NCBI GenBank assembly: GCA_900548745.1
Contig: URLQ01000046.1
Coordinates: forward strand, 1 to 18,713
Direction of reading: 5' to 3'
From: an uncultured Prevotella sp.
Lineage (GTDB): Bacteria; Bacteroidota; Bacteroidia; Bacteroidales; Bacteroidaceae
Length of the DNA stretch: 18,713 nucleotides
Of this stretch, positions 8,455 through 15,946 are shown in pieces. A model generated the notes under the pieces. That model was not told where the DNA came from. It was given only the letters and a program-made list of their open reading frames with translations, and did not search any database. The stretch's first letter is position 1; each line of letters begins with the position of its first letter. Both the position numbers and the translations under genes were made by a program.

Positions 8455-8524
8455 CAAAACGAACAGCGTACATTAAACAGACACATTCAAAAAGCAATAT
8501 TTAACCATTTAAATAATATCAGAA

Positions 8525-9928
8525 ATGAGAAAATTTCATAATTATGTTTTTGCCCTTGCATTGGCCTTATGTGTAGCTTCGTGCGGTGGCGACAGCGACG
8601 ACGACGACGGTAACGGAAACGGCAATACCGGCGATAACACCGAAACGACAGTGAAACCAGACAAGATGGGGCTTACGGTAACGCTGAACGAGCCTGGCAC
8701 TCTTGTGGAAAAGATTGACGCCGCAAAGAAATATACCACAGCGAGCCTAAAGGTTAAAGGTAAAATCAACGGTACCGACATTCTTTTCCTCCGCGATATG
8801 GCAGGAGGTGACGAGAAAGGGAAACCTACAAACGGTACTCTTGCATATCTGGACCTGAGCGACGCACAGATTGTAAAGGGCGGAAGGGCATACCTGAGCA
8901 ATCAAAAATACGATACCTTCGTAACAAAAGACAATACAATACCAGTCGGCATGTTCTTTGGATGCGTATCGCTGATAAAGGTGTATCTGCCGAACAGTGC
9001 CACAAAAATGGAAGGAACCATATTCAAGGGCTGCACTGCCATTGAGAATGTATATCTCCCGTCTTCTCTGAATGAAATCGAAGACGACCCGTTTTCGGAA
9101 AGCAAAGCCCTGAAGGCAGACATCGCCAATCTGAAAGGATGGAACGATATTGATATGAGTAAAAGAAGAAGCATCATGTCGGAAGCCGTAACATATACAT
9201 ATAAGGGCAAAGAAATCAAGGAACTGACGGTTCCGTCGGGAATAACAAAGCTCAGCTCAAACTATATGCTGATAAAAGGAATTACTGCTGTAAATGTGCC
9301 TGGGTCGGTTAAGGAAATTGGCGAACAAGCCTTGGCTTCAGTAAACCTGAAGAAAGTGACACTGGGAAATGGCATAGAAAAGATTGGGAATGATGCATTC
9401 AGATGGTGTACGCGGATTACTTCACTGCAAATTCCGAATACTGTAAAGCATATCGGTGAAGGCTGTTTCAGACATTGCACCGCTCTGGAAGAGCTCAAGA
9501 TACCTAATTCTGTAGAATCCTTGGGAGCTTATGCCTTCGATGAATGCACATCGCTCAAATCATTGGATCTTTCTTCTACAAGAATCACTGAATTATGGAC
9601 CAGCACTTTTGCGGAATGCACGAATCTGAAGGATTTAAAACTTCCGAACGGGCTGAAGAACATCGGTGAGTCTGCTTTATGGAAAGCAACAGGTCTCAAG
9701 ACTCTTACTATCCCTGCATCAGTTACCTATATTGGAGACCATGCTTTCCTGTCATGTGAGAACATGACTGAGCTGCACATGAAGTCAAAAACTGCTCCTA
9801 AGTATGGAGGAGATAAAGGGTCCGGACTTGGGTTCGGTGGAAGAAAAATAGATATATATGTACCGAAAGGCTGCAAGGAGGCTTACAACAAGGGCCCATG
9901 GAACTATAACAATATTATTGAGGAATAA
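8525..9928 (+). CDS. BspA-like leucine-rich-repeat surface lipoprotein
   Basis: 467 residues. Residues 1-19 are a lipoprotein signal with lipobox V-A-S-C and acylated Cys20. Cys20 is followed by GGDSDDDD, the acidic export signal that sends Bacteroidetes lipoproteins to the outer face of the outer membrane, and then by a Gly/Asn/Thr linker. After a unique N-terminal region (about 45-130) come LRR_5/BspA-type repeats with the pattern L-x-x-I/V-x-IP-x-S/T-V-x-x-IG-x-x-AF-x-x-C. They lie in two blocks, about 135-195 and 225-430, split by a degenerate section. The end (YVPKGCKEAY, near 450) is the usual BspA-family cap. Members of the family mediate binding to host proteins or other bacteria; the ligand here cannot be told. 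It is divergent from the B12-controlled gene and likely monocistronic. Confidence 0.9.
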   Translation: MRKFHNYVFALALALCVASCGGDSDDDDGNGNGNTGDNTETTVKPDKMGLTVTLNEPGTLVEKIDAAKKYTTASLKVKGKINGTDILFLRDMAGGDEKGKPTNGTLAYLDLSDAQIVKGGRAYLSNQKYDTFVTKDNTIPVGMFFGCVSLIKVYLPNSATKMEGTIFKGCTAIENVYLPSSLNEIEDDPFSESKALKADIANLKGWNDIDMSKRRSIMSEAVTYTYKGKEIKELTVPSGITKLSSNYMLIKGITAVNVPGSVKEIGEQALASVNLKKVTLGNGIEKIGNDAFRWCTRITSLQIPNTVKHIGEGCFRHCTALEELKIPNSVESLGAYAFDECTSLKSLDLSSTRITELWTSTFAECTNLKDLKLPNGLKNIGESALWKATGLKTLTIPASVTYIGDHAFLSCENMTELHMKSKTAPKYGGDKGSGLGFGGRKIDIYVPKGCKEAYNKGPWNYNNIIEE

Positions 9929-9932
9929 CAAA

Positions 9933-9950
9933 TGATAGTGGATACTATCA
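9933..9950. other. Small hairpin after the BspA-like gene
   Basis: TGATAGT and ACTATCA form a perfect 7-bp stem with a 4-base loop, lying 5 bases past the stop codon and just before the main terminator. It may protect the mRNA 3' end or be part of the terminator region. Confidence 0.35.
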
Positions 9951-9958
9951 GATAGAAA

Positions 9959-10008
9959 AAAGAACTGATGCAAGGCTGAATCGCTTTTCGCCCCTGCATC
10001 AGTTCTTT
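9959..10008. terminator. Bidirectional terminator between convergent genes
   Basis: Arms 9959-9972 and 9995-10008 are a perfect 14-bp inverted repeat (AAAGAACTGATGCA and its complement). T-rich tails lie on both sides: ATTTTAG on the plus strand and TTTTTTC on the minus strand. It ends both the BspA-like lipoprotein transcript and the minus-strand ATPase operon. A further 6-bp hairpin (GGCAAC/GTTGCC, 10021-10037) lies between it and the ATPase stop codon. Confidence 0.88.
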
Positions 10009-10056
10009 ATTTTAGCCATCGGCAACTGCCTGTTGCCTTGCCGCTTTGGGTTTCAC

Positions 10057-10830
10057 CTATTTTATACCCATCTTCTCCATTTCCGTTTCCTTCATCTTCT
10101 TGAGCAGGTCGCTGGCAAAGATGAAGTCGGTGAGCTTCTTGTTTGTAGAGCCCATGATGTCGGCGCTTTTGCCCTGCCATTCCTTCTCGCCCTGATAGAT
10201 GAAGAGGATATTCTCTCCGATACCCATTACGGAGTTCATGTCGTGGGTATTGATGATGGTCGTGATGTTGTATTCTTCGGTAATGCCGTGGAGCAGGTCA
10301 TCTATGACGAGCGATGTCTTGGGGTCGAGACCGGAGTTAGGCTCGTCGCAGAAGAGATATTGTGGATTTAGAGCGATAGCCCTGGCTATAGCCACACGTT
10401 TCTGCATACCGCCCGAAATCTCATCAGGGAATTTCTTCTGTGCATCCATGAGGTTCACTCTGTCAAGACATTCCTGTGCACGGTGGATACGTTCTTTGTA
10501 GTTCATGTTTGAAAACATGTCGAGTGGGAACATCACGTTCTCCAATACAGAAAGAGAGTCGAACAATGCGGCACTCTGGAATATCATTCCCATCTCGCGG
10601 CGCATCATCACTTTTTCCTTCTTTGTCATCGTGACGAAGTTCCTTCCATCATACAACACCTCGCCGCTTGTCGGTTCAAGCAGTCCTACGAGGTTTTTCA
10701 TCAGTACGGTCTTTCCGCTTCCGCTCTGTCCGATGATAAGGTTGGTCTTTCCGCTTTCAAACACGGTGCTGATGTCTTTCAATACCTCTTTATCGTCAAA
10801 TGACTTGCAAAGATGTTTTATCTCAATCAT
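10057..10830 (-). CDS. ABC transporter ATPase, MlaF type (lipid transport)
   Basis: 257 residues, one complete nucleotide-binding domain. Walker A GQSGSGKT is at 34-41, Q-loop Gln85, signature SGGMQKR at 139-145, Walker B YLFCDE at 158-163 and switch His196 (NTHD). The Met in the signature (SGGMQKR) and the DEPNSGLDP stretch are typical of the MlaF/Ttg2A branch, which powers phospholipid traffic between inner and outer membranes. It lies 16 bases downstream of the MlaE-type permease gene, so the two are co-transcribed and probably form the inner-membrane complex. No MCE-domain (MlaD) gene lies in the window. The last ~20 residues are a Lys/Glu/Met-rich tail. Confidence 0.92.
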   Translation of the reverse strand: MIEIKHLCKSFDDKEVLKDISTVFESGKTNLIIGQSGSGKTVLMKNLVGLLEPTSGEVLYDGRNFVTMTKKEKVMMRREMGMIFQSAALFDSLSVLENVMFPLDMFSNMNYKERIHRAQECLDRVNLMDAQKKFPDEISGGMQKRVAIARAIALNPQYLFCDEPNSGLDPKTSLVIDDLLHGITEEYNITTIINTHDMNSVMGIGENILFIYQGEKEWQGKSADIMGSTNKKLTDFIFASDLLKKMKETEMEKMGIK

Positions 10831-10846
10831 AGTTTTATCTTCTCCT

Positions 10847-11608
10847 TTAGCTCAGCAACTGTGTCAGGAACACGTCGGAGCATAGAATAAGCACGCTGCT
10901 TGTCACAACGGCATTGGTACTTGCTTTTCCTACTTCAACAGATCCTCCTTCAACGGTATAGCCGTAATATGACGACACGCTGCTTATGATAAATGCAAAA
11001 AACAGACTCTTTATGATACTCATCCACATGAACCACGGATTGAAGTTATGCTGCAAGCCGGCGGTAAGGTCGCCGGGAGTCAGTACGTGACCTATGACTG
11101 CCGTGGCATACGCTCCTATGATACCTATTGCGGAAGAGAAGATAACGAGAAACGGCATAATGGTAATCAACCCCAGTATCTTGGGCAGGATGAGATAGCT
11201 TGCTGAGTTCACGCCCATTATATCGAGGGCATCAATCTGCTGTGTCACCCTCATGGTGCCGATTTCGGAGGCAATATTGGAACCAACCTTTCCGGCGAGG
11301 ATAAGACACATGATGGAAGACGAGAACTCCAGGAGAAGAATCTCTCTCGTTGTATATCCCGAAACCCATCTTGGCATCCACGGGCTTTGTATGTTCAACT
11401 TCATCTGAATACATATAACGGCACCGATAAAGAAAGATATCAGCAGTACGATGCCGATGGAGTCCACTCCAAGTGCAGACATCTCCTTGATATATTGTTT
11501 CATGAACATACGTATACGTTCTGGGCGGGATAATGACCTGCCCATCAGTATAAGATATTTTCCGAAACTTGTAAGACTTTTATGTAAAAGCATATTATAT
11601 AAAATCAT
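10847..11608 (-). CDS. ABC transporter permease, MlaE type
   Basis: 253 residues, an integral inner-membrane protein with about five to six hydrophobic segments. The MlaE-family hallmark is the cytoplasmic stretch around residues 105-130 (GSNIASEIGTMRVTQQIDAL), which contacts the ATPase. The family moves phospholipids to or from the outer membrane with an MCE protein. The chosen ATG gives MILYNM; an in-frame ATG at 11593 would remove five residues and is equally plausible. It lies 24 bases after the small lipoprotein gene and 16 bases before the ATPase gene, consistent with one operon. The C-terminus (ending LTQLLS) is intact. Confidence 0.92.
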   Translation of the reverse strand: MILYNMLLHKSLTSFGKYLILMGRSLSRPERIRMFMKQYIKEMSALGVDSIGIVLLISFFIGAVICIQMKLNIQSPWMPRWVSGYTTREILLLEFSSSIMCLILAGKVGSNIASEIGTMRVTQQIDALDIMGVNSASYLILPKILGLITIMPFLVIFSSAIGIIGAYATAVIGHVLTPGDLTAGLQHNFNPWFMWMSIIKSLFFAFIISSVSSYYGYTVEGGSVEVGKASTNAVVTSSVLILCSDVFLTQLLS

Positions 11609-11632
11609 TTATTGTCATGGAGTCCGGGAACA

Positions 11633-12040
11633 TCATCTCATCATCCACTTGTCTTTGTCTTTTACCATAGGCACCACAATCTCCTCTTTCGTGCTGTCGC
11701 CGAAACAGAGGAGCAGGTAAGCCTCTGCAGTGGGGTTCAGACTGTCGTTTTTGCAATTCAGCACTCTGACCTCTGAAATCCCCTTGTGTTCTTTCCTTAT
11801 ATTGTCAAGATACATCTTGGTGTTAGCCACAAGTTGCTCTCGGTAGCTGTCGGGGATTCTCTCCTGACGGTGGTACATATCTGTGAAATATTCGTATCCG
11901 CCGTTGTTCAAACTATCGTAGTAGCATTTCGCAGCCTGTGCCGCAGCATCATCATTTTTAATTGGTGCTTCCGATGAGCACGCCACGTTTACTATAGCGG
12001 CAATCATGGAAAGCACCAATGTCTTCAGCTTTAAGCTCAT
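11633..12040 (-). CDS. Small putative lipoprotein, function unknown
   Basis: 135 residues from the ATG at 12040. The start is hydrophobic and Cys21 is preceded by V-N-V-A, a loose lipobox in which Asn takes the usual -3 aliphatic place. The mature part (about 110 residues) begins with an Asp/Ala-rich helix (DDAAAQAAKCYYDSL) and ends in beta strands (AEAYLLLCFGD, EEIVVPMVKDKDKWMM). This order resembles small NTF2/cystatin-like (DUF4878-type) lipoproteins, but the family is not certain. A longer reading from 12067 would use a TTG inside a tandem repeat and is less likely. It lies between der and the mlaE-like gene, so it may be an envelope partner of the lipid transporter; that is inference from position only. 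Confidence 0.72.
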   Translation of the reverse strand: MSLKLKTLVLSMIAAIVNVACSSEAPIKNDDAAAQAAKCYYDSLNNGGYEYFTDMYHRQERIPDSYREQLVANTKMYLDNIRKEHKGISEVRVLNCKNDSLNPTAEAYLLLCFGDSTKEEIVVPMVKDKDKWMMR

Positions 12041-12043
12041 CTC

Positions 12044-12091
12044 CTTGTTTACTTGTCTACTCGTCAACTCGTCAACTCGTCAACTTGTCAA
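12044..12091. repeat. Six tandem 8-bp units between der and the lipoprotein gene
   Basis: Plus-strand units are cttgttta, cttgtcta, ctcgtcaa three times, and cttgtcaa, then a partial ctga. The three central units are identical. It fills most of the 75-base gap between the der stop codon and the lipoprotein ATG. The edge units are more diverged than the centre, as expected of an array that grows and shrinks by slippage. Confidence 0.9.
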
Positions 12092-12115
12092 CTGACTTTA
12101 ATATAGGTTTCAGGA

Positions 12116-13429
12116 TTATTTCTGTCTGATAAAGATATTTATCGGAGAACCTGTGATTTTCCAGTTGGACCTGATCTTGTTCTCAAGGAATCTCTTGTAA
12201 GGTTCTTTGATATACTGTGGCAGGTTAGCGTAGAACACGAAAGAAGGAATCTGTGTGTTCGGCAACTGCGACACGTATTTGATCTTTATGTATTTACCCT
12301 TTATTGATGGTGGTGGGAAAGCCTCGATAAGAGGAAGCATCACCTCGTTGAGTTTTGAAGTGCCTATCTTTATCTTGCGGCTCAGGTACACGTCCTTTGC
12401 CGTTTCAAGCACACGGAATATTCTCTGTTTCGTAAGAGCGGAAGCAAAGATGATAGGGAAGTCGGTAAATGGAGCCATTCTGTTGCGTATGGCATTTTCG
12501 AAGGTGTCCATCACCTTCTGGTCCTTGTTCTCCACAAGATCCCATTTGTTCACTACCACAACGAGCGACTTGTTGTTCTTCTGTATAAGCTGGAAGATGT
12601 TCATGTCCTGTGCTTCGATACCTCTTGTGGCATCAATCATCAGAATGCAGACATCGGAGTGCTCGATGGCACGTATTGAACGCATCACGGAATAGAACTC
12701 CAGGTCTTCGGTCACTTTGTTCTTTCTTCTTATTCCGGCTGTGTCTACAAGATAGAAGTCGAATCCGAACTTGTCGTAACGGGTATATATGCTGTCTCTT
12801 GTCGTTCCGGCAATCTCTGTCACGATATTGCGGTCTTCTCCGATGAAGGCGTTTATGATGCTGCTCTTTCCTGCATTCGGTCTTCCCACAACGGCAAAGC
12901 GTGGAATGCCCTCTTCGATGGTTTCCGCTCCGGTGTCCTTCAGCTTGTTTACTACGTCGTCGAGCAGGTCGCCGGTTCCGCTTCCTGTGGCAGAGCTGAT
13001 ACACATAGGGTCGCCAAGTCCCAGCTTGTAGAACTCTGCCGCATTGTATATCAGTTCGTTGTTGTCTGTCTTGTTTGCTACGAGTATAACAGGCAGCTTT
13101 GTTCTTCTTAGAATCGTTGCAACGTCCATGTCCCAGTCTGTCACACCTGTTGTGATGTCGACAAGGAACAATATGAGGTCAGCCTCTTCTGTTGCTATAA
13201 TAACCTGTTTCCTTATTTCTTCTTCAAAGATATCGTCGGATTTCACTACCCATCCTCCGGTATCTACTACGGAAAATTCTTTTCCGTTCCAGTCGCATTT
13301 GCCGTATTGGCGGTCGCGTGTTGTGCCTGCCTCGTCGCTCACGATAGCCTGTCTGGTCTTGGTGAGTCTGTTGAACAAGGTTGACTTTCCAACATTTGGT
13401 CGTCCTACTATTGCTACTAAGTTTGCCAT
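12116..13429 (-). CDS. der: GTPase Der (EngA), ribosome assembly
   Basis: 437 residues, normal length for Der. Two GTPase domains lie in tandem. The first has GRPNVGKS at 9-16, DTGGW and NKTD; the second has GRPNAGKS, DTAGI and NKWD. A C-terminal KH-like domain follows (about 350-437, with PPPSIKGKYIKIKY). Der acts in 50S subunit maturation and is essential in most bacteria. The gene lies 90 bases downstream of era with no terminator or clear promoter between, so it is probably co-transcribed with it. A run of twelve A residues lies just upstream of its ATG. Confidence 0.97.
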   Translation of the reverse strand: MANLVAIVGRPNVGKSTLFNRLTKTRQAIVSDEAGTTRDRQYGKCDWNGKEFSVVDTGGWVVKSDDIFEEEIRKQVIIATEEADLILFLVDITTGVTDWDMDVATILRRTKLPVILVANKTDNNELIYNAAEFYKLGLGDPMCISSATGSGTGDLLDDVVNKLKDTGAETIEEGIPRFAVVGRPNAGKSSIINAFIGEDRNIVTEIAGTTRDSIYTRYDKFGFDFYLVDTAGIRRKNKVTEDLEFYSVMRSIRAIEHSDVCILMIDATRGIEAQDMNIFQLIQKNNKSLVVVVNKWDLVENKDQKVMDTFENAIRNRMAPFTDFPIIFASALTKQRIFRVLETAKDVYLSRKIKIGTSKLNEVMLPLIEAFPPPSIKGKYIKIKYVSQLPNTQIPSFVFYANLPQYIKEPYKRFLENKIRSNWKITGSPINIFIRQK

Positions 13430-13519
13430 ATATTAATTTTTTTTTTTTATTATTATAGCTCTGGGAGAGCTTGGTGTTCTGTGAGTGTTTGTACTCTGTG
13501 AGAACCTTATTCTGATGAC

Positions 13520-14401
13520 TTATTCCGGGTTGTATCCGAAGTTGTCGAGTTCTCTTTTAGAGCTTCTCCAGTCTTTGTCCACTTTCACGAAAAGTTCCAG
13601 ATATATTTTCTTGTCAAAGAATCTCTCAAGGGATTTCCTTGCTTCAGAGCCAAGCTTCTTCAGCGCCACACCCTGGTGTCCGATGATGATACCCTTCTGG
13701 GAGTCGCGCTCCACGTATATCACGGCGTGTATGTTGATGTGCCTGTCGTCCTCTTTGAACGACTGCACCGCCACCTCCACGGAATAAGGAATCTCCTTGT
13801 CGTAATAGAGCAGAATCTTTTCCCTGATAATTTCGGTTACAAAGAATCGTGCCGGCTTGTCCGTCAGCTGCTCCTTGTCGAAGTAGGGTGGGGAGTCGGG
13901 CAACAGCTCCTTTATTCGTTTCAGCAGTATGTCTACTCCGAACTTGTTCTTTGCCGACAGTGGCAGTATTTCTGCGTTTGGCAGCAGGCTGTGCCACTTC
14001 GTTACCAGTGTTCCCAGTGTCTTCTGGTCGCTTTGGTCTATTTTGTTTATCAGCAGAATGACGGGGATTGACATCTTCTGCACTTTCTCCAGAAATTCGA
14101 TGTTCTTCTCCGGGTTCTCCACTACGTCGGTGACATACAGGAGGATGTCGGCATCCGTAAGAGCCGATTCCGAGAAGGCAAGCATGGATTCCTGCAGCTT
14201 GTAGTTAGGCTTCAGTACTCCTGGGGTGTCGGAGAATACGATTTGCGCATCATCGGTATTTACGATACCCATGATTCTGTGTCGGGTGGTTTGGGCCTTG
14301 AAAGTGGCGATGCTTATGCGTTCGCCAACCAGTTGGTTCATCAGTGTGGATTTTCCTACATTAGGGTTTCCCACGATGTTCACGAATCCTGCTTTATGCA
14401 T
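13520..14401 (-). CDS. era: GTPase Era, 30S ribosome assembly
   Basis: 293 residues. G1 is GNPNVGKS at 11-18, the switch I region has TTRHR near 38-42, G3 DTPG is at 58-61 and G4 NKID at 119-122. A C-terminal KH domain (about 200-290) carries GIIIGHQGVALKKLG, which binds the 3' end of 16S rRNA. Era checks 30S maturation. It is the first gene of the era-der-lipoprotein-mlaE-mlaF run and has its own good promoter about 70 bases upstream, with a small hairpin in the leader. Confidence 0.97.
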   Translation of the reverse strand: MHKAGFVNIVGNPNVGKSTLMNQLVGERISIATFKAQTTRHRIMGIVNTDDAQIVFSDTPGVLKPNYKLQESMLAFSESALTDADILLYVTDVVENPEKNIEFLEKVQKMSIPVILLINKIDQSDQKTLGTLVTKWHSLLPNAEILPLSAKNKFGVDILLKRIKELLPDSPPYFDKEQLTDKPARFFVTEIIREKILLYYDKEIPYSVEVAVQSFKEDDRHINIHAVIYVERDSQKGIIIGHQGVALKKLGSEARKSLERFFDKKIYLELFVKVDKDWRSSKRELDNFGYNPE

Positions 14402-14439
14402 TTGCTATATCTTGTTGAGTGGAATTTGTTTTATTAAAA

Positions 14440-14454
14440 GCCATATCTTATGGC
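14440..14454 (-). promoter_or_regulatory. Hairpin with U run in the era leader
   Basis: On the minus strand GCCATA-AGA-TATGGC is followed by CTTTT-type bases (TTTTAATAAAAC). The 6-bp stem with a 3-base loop and four U residues lies about 38 bases before the era ATG and inside the predicted transcript. It could weakly attenuate transcription, but it is short. Confidence 0.35.
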
Positions 14455-14468
14455 ATTGTATCAGTCTG

Positions 14469-14499
14469 CAAATATACGTAAAAAATATCGCATTTCAAA
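14469..14499 (-). promoter_or_regulatory. Bacteroidetes-type promoter for era-der-mla operon
   Basis: On the minus strand TTTG (14499-14496), exactly 19 bases, then TATATTTG (14476-14469). Both boxes match the consensus. Transcription should begin near 14463, giving a leader of about 60 bases before era. This shows era is not solely dependent on read-through from fabH. Confidence 0.85.
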
Positions 14500-14573
14500 T
14501 TTTTTATGGTGTAATGCGTGATTTTGACCCTTCAATCAGAAAAATGCTATATGTTGCAGCCTTTTATGGGTTG

Positions 14574-14613
14574 TATCTTATAAAGATAAGTGGTCTATCC
14601 GGTGCGGATAGGC
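14574..14613. other. Two unexplained hairpins in the fabH-era intergenic region
   Basis: TATCTT-ATA-AAGATA (14574-14588) is followed by GTCTATCC-GGTGC-GGATAGGC (14593-14613). The second stem has 8 pairs on the plus strand using one G-U, but contains a mismatch on the minus strand. No U run follows. The rest of the 327-base gap (14402-14728) holds the era promoter and the fabH terminator; no gene is seen in it. Confidence 0.3.
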
Positions 14614-14640
14614 TGAGTAACATGTACAGATAAAAAGAAT

Positions 14641-14679
14641 AAGGCACATACTACTTTTCTTGCATGTAGAATGTGCCTT
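14641..14679 (-). terminator. Terminator of the DUF177-rpmF-fabH operon
   Basis: AAGGCACAT and ATGTGCCTT form a perfect 9-bp outer stem. After one A-A mismatch, CTAC/GTAG adds four more pairs. On the minus strand the stem is followed by ATTCTTTTTAT, a U-rich tail. It lies about 50 bases past the fabH stop. A smaller stem (TCCTGC/GCAGGA, 14699-14716) sits between the two. Confidence 0.78.
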
Positions 14680-14728
14680 GTTTGGTATCGGTTGATGGTC
14701 CTGCTGTTGTGCAGGAGTCAATCTTTGC

Positions 14729-15745
14729 TTATTTAGCTTCGCTGAACTTGTCTCCGTCGTAGCCCCATTTGAAGTAAGAGGCGCCGTGTACGAAACCTGC
14801 TCCGAAAGCAGTGAAGATAAGGTTGTCGCCCTTCTTCAGCTTGTTTTCGTATTCCCAGAGAGCCAAAGGTATTGTTGCGGCAGAAGTGTTTCCGAAGTGC
14901 TCAATGTTTACCATTACCTGGTCCATCGGCAAGTCGAGACGTTTTGCCACAGCCTCTATGATTCGGATGTTGGCCTGATGAGGCACAACAAAGCGGATGT
15001 TGTCCTTGTTCAGGTTGTTGCGTTCTGCAATGAGTGCGCAGTCGTTGCTCATGTTTGTTACGGCATAGCGGAACACTGTGCGTCCCTCCTGGTAGAGGTA
15101 GTGCAGACGGTGGTCAACCGTGAAGTGTGAAGGAGGACAAACCGAGCCGCCGGCTTTCAGGTGCAGGAATGGGAGTCCATGTCCGTCGGTGCGGAAGTAA
15201 GAATCCTTGAGACCTACATCCTCTGTCGTTGCTTCTACAAGAACAGCGGCAGCGCCGTCGCCGAACAAAGCGCAGGTGCTACGGTCTTTGTAGTCAACCA
15301 CAGATGACATCTTGTCGGCTCCGATAACGATGATCTTTTTATATTTGCCACTCTGGATCATGGATGCGGCAGTGTCGAGGGTATAGAGGAATCCGCAGCA
15401 TGCCGACCACATGTCGAATGCGAATGCGTTTTTCAGTCCAAGCTTTCCGAGCACGATAGAGGCTGTTGACGGGAACTTGTAGTCCGCCGTACTTGTAGCC
15501 ACGATAAGTGCGTCGATAGTATCTGGGTCAACCCCTGTCTTCTTGAGAAGTTGTTTAGCCGCTTTGCGTGCCATATAAGAAGTGCCGAGACCCTCTTCTG
15601 TAAGGATTCGGCGCTCTTTGATACCGACACGCGTCATAATCCATTCGTCGTTGGTATCAACCATTCTCGACAGTTCCTCGTTGTTGAGGACGTAGTCAGG
15701 AACGTATCCTCCAATACCTGTGATTACAGCGTTTATTTTCTCCAT
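14729..15745 (-). CDS. fabH: 3-oxoacyl-ACP synthase III (KAS III)
   Basis: 338 residues, close to the family norm with a short C-terminal extension (GYDGDKFSEAK). The catalytic triad is visible: Cys116 in WSACCGF, His256 in VPHQAN and Asn286 in HFGNTSAA. FabH condenses acetyl- or branched-chain acyl-CoA with malonyl-ACP to start fatty acid synthesis. A second cysteine, Cys117, directly follows the catalytic one where E. coli has Ala. The gene begins 9 bases after rpmF, in the conserved DUF177-rpmF-fabH order; plsX, which often sits between rpmF and fabH elsewhere, is absent here. Confidence 0.96.
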   Translation of the reverse strand: MEKINAVITGIGGYVPDYVLNNEELSRMVDTNDEWIMTRVGIKERRILTEEGLGTSYMARKAAKQLLKKTGVDPDTIDALIVATSTADYKFPSTASIVLGKLGLKNAFAFDMWSACCGFLYTLDTAASMIQSGKYKKIIVIGADKMSSVVDYKDRSTCALFGDGAAAVLVEATTEDVGLKDSYFRTDGHGLPFLHLKAGGSVCPPSHFTVDHRLHYLYQEGRTVFRYAVTNMSNDCALIAERNNLNKDNIRFVVPHQANIRIIEAVAKRLDLPMDQVMVNIEHFGNTSAATIPLALWEYENKLKKGDNLIFTAFGAGFVHGASYFKWGYDGDKFSEAK

Positions 15746-15754
15746 GATCTGATT

Positions 15755-15940
15755 TTATTCTGCAGTCTCCTTAACGATAGCAACCTTGCCTCTGTAGTAT
15801 CCGCATGTTGCGCATACTGTGTGGTATACATAGTAAGCACCACAGTTAGGGCAAACTGCCAGTGTAGGAGCTACTGCCTTATCATGAGTTCTTCTTTTAA
15901 GTGTACGAGTCTTTGACTGTCTTCTTTTAGGATGTGCCAT
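15755..15940 (-). CDS. rpmF: 50S ribosomal protein L32
   Basis: 61 residues, normal size. The basic start MAHPKRRQSKTRT is the L32 signature. Four cysteines (30, 33, 43 and 46, as CPNC and CATC) form the zinc-binding type of L32. It is tightly packed: 6 bases after DUF177 and 9 bases before fabH, so one transcript is almost certain. Confidence 0.97.
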   Translation of the reverse strand: MAHPKRRQSKTRTLKRRTHDKAVAPTLAVCPNCGAYYVYHTVCATCGYYRGKVAIVKETAE

Positions 15941-15946
15941 TTTCTT

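Noticed and set aside
12041..12046. AAGGAG next to the lipoprotein ATG as a ribosome binding site
   Set aside because: It is directly adjacent to the ATG with no spacing, and this phylum makes little use of Shine-Dalgarno sites.
11633..12067. Longer start (TTG at 12067) for the small lipoprotein
   Set aside because: The TTG falls inside the octamer array and would add nine hydrophilic residues ahead of the signal peptide. The ATG at 12040 places the hydrophobic segment at the true N-terminus.
13478..13502. Direct repeat TCTGTGAG (two copies, 17 bases apart) and a 6-bp AGCTCT/AGAGCT stem in the era-der gap
   Set aside because: The repeat is too short to be significant, and the stem is followed by A residues rather than U on the transcribed strand, so it is not a terminator.
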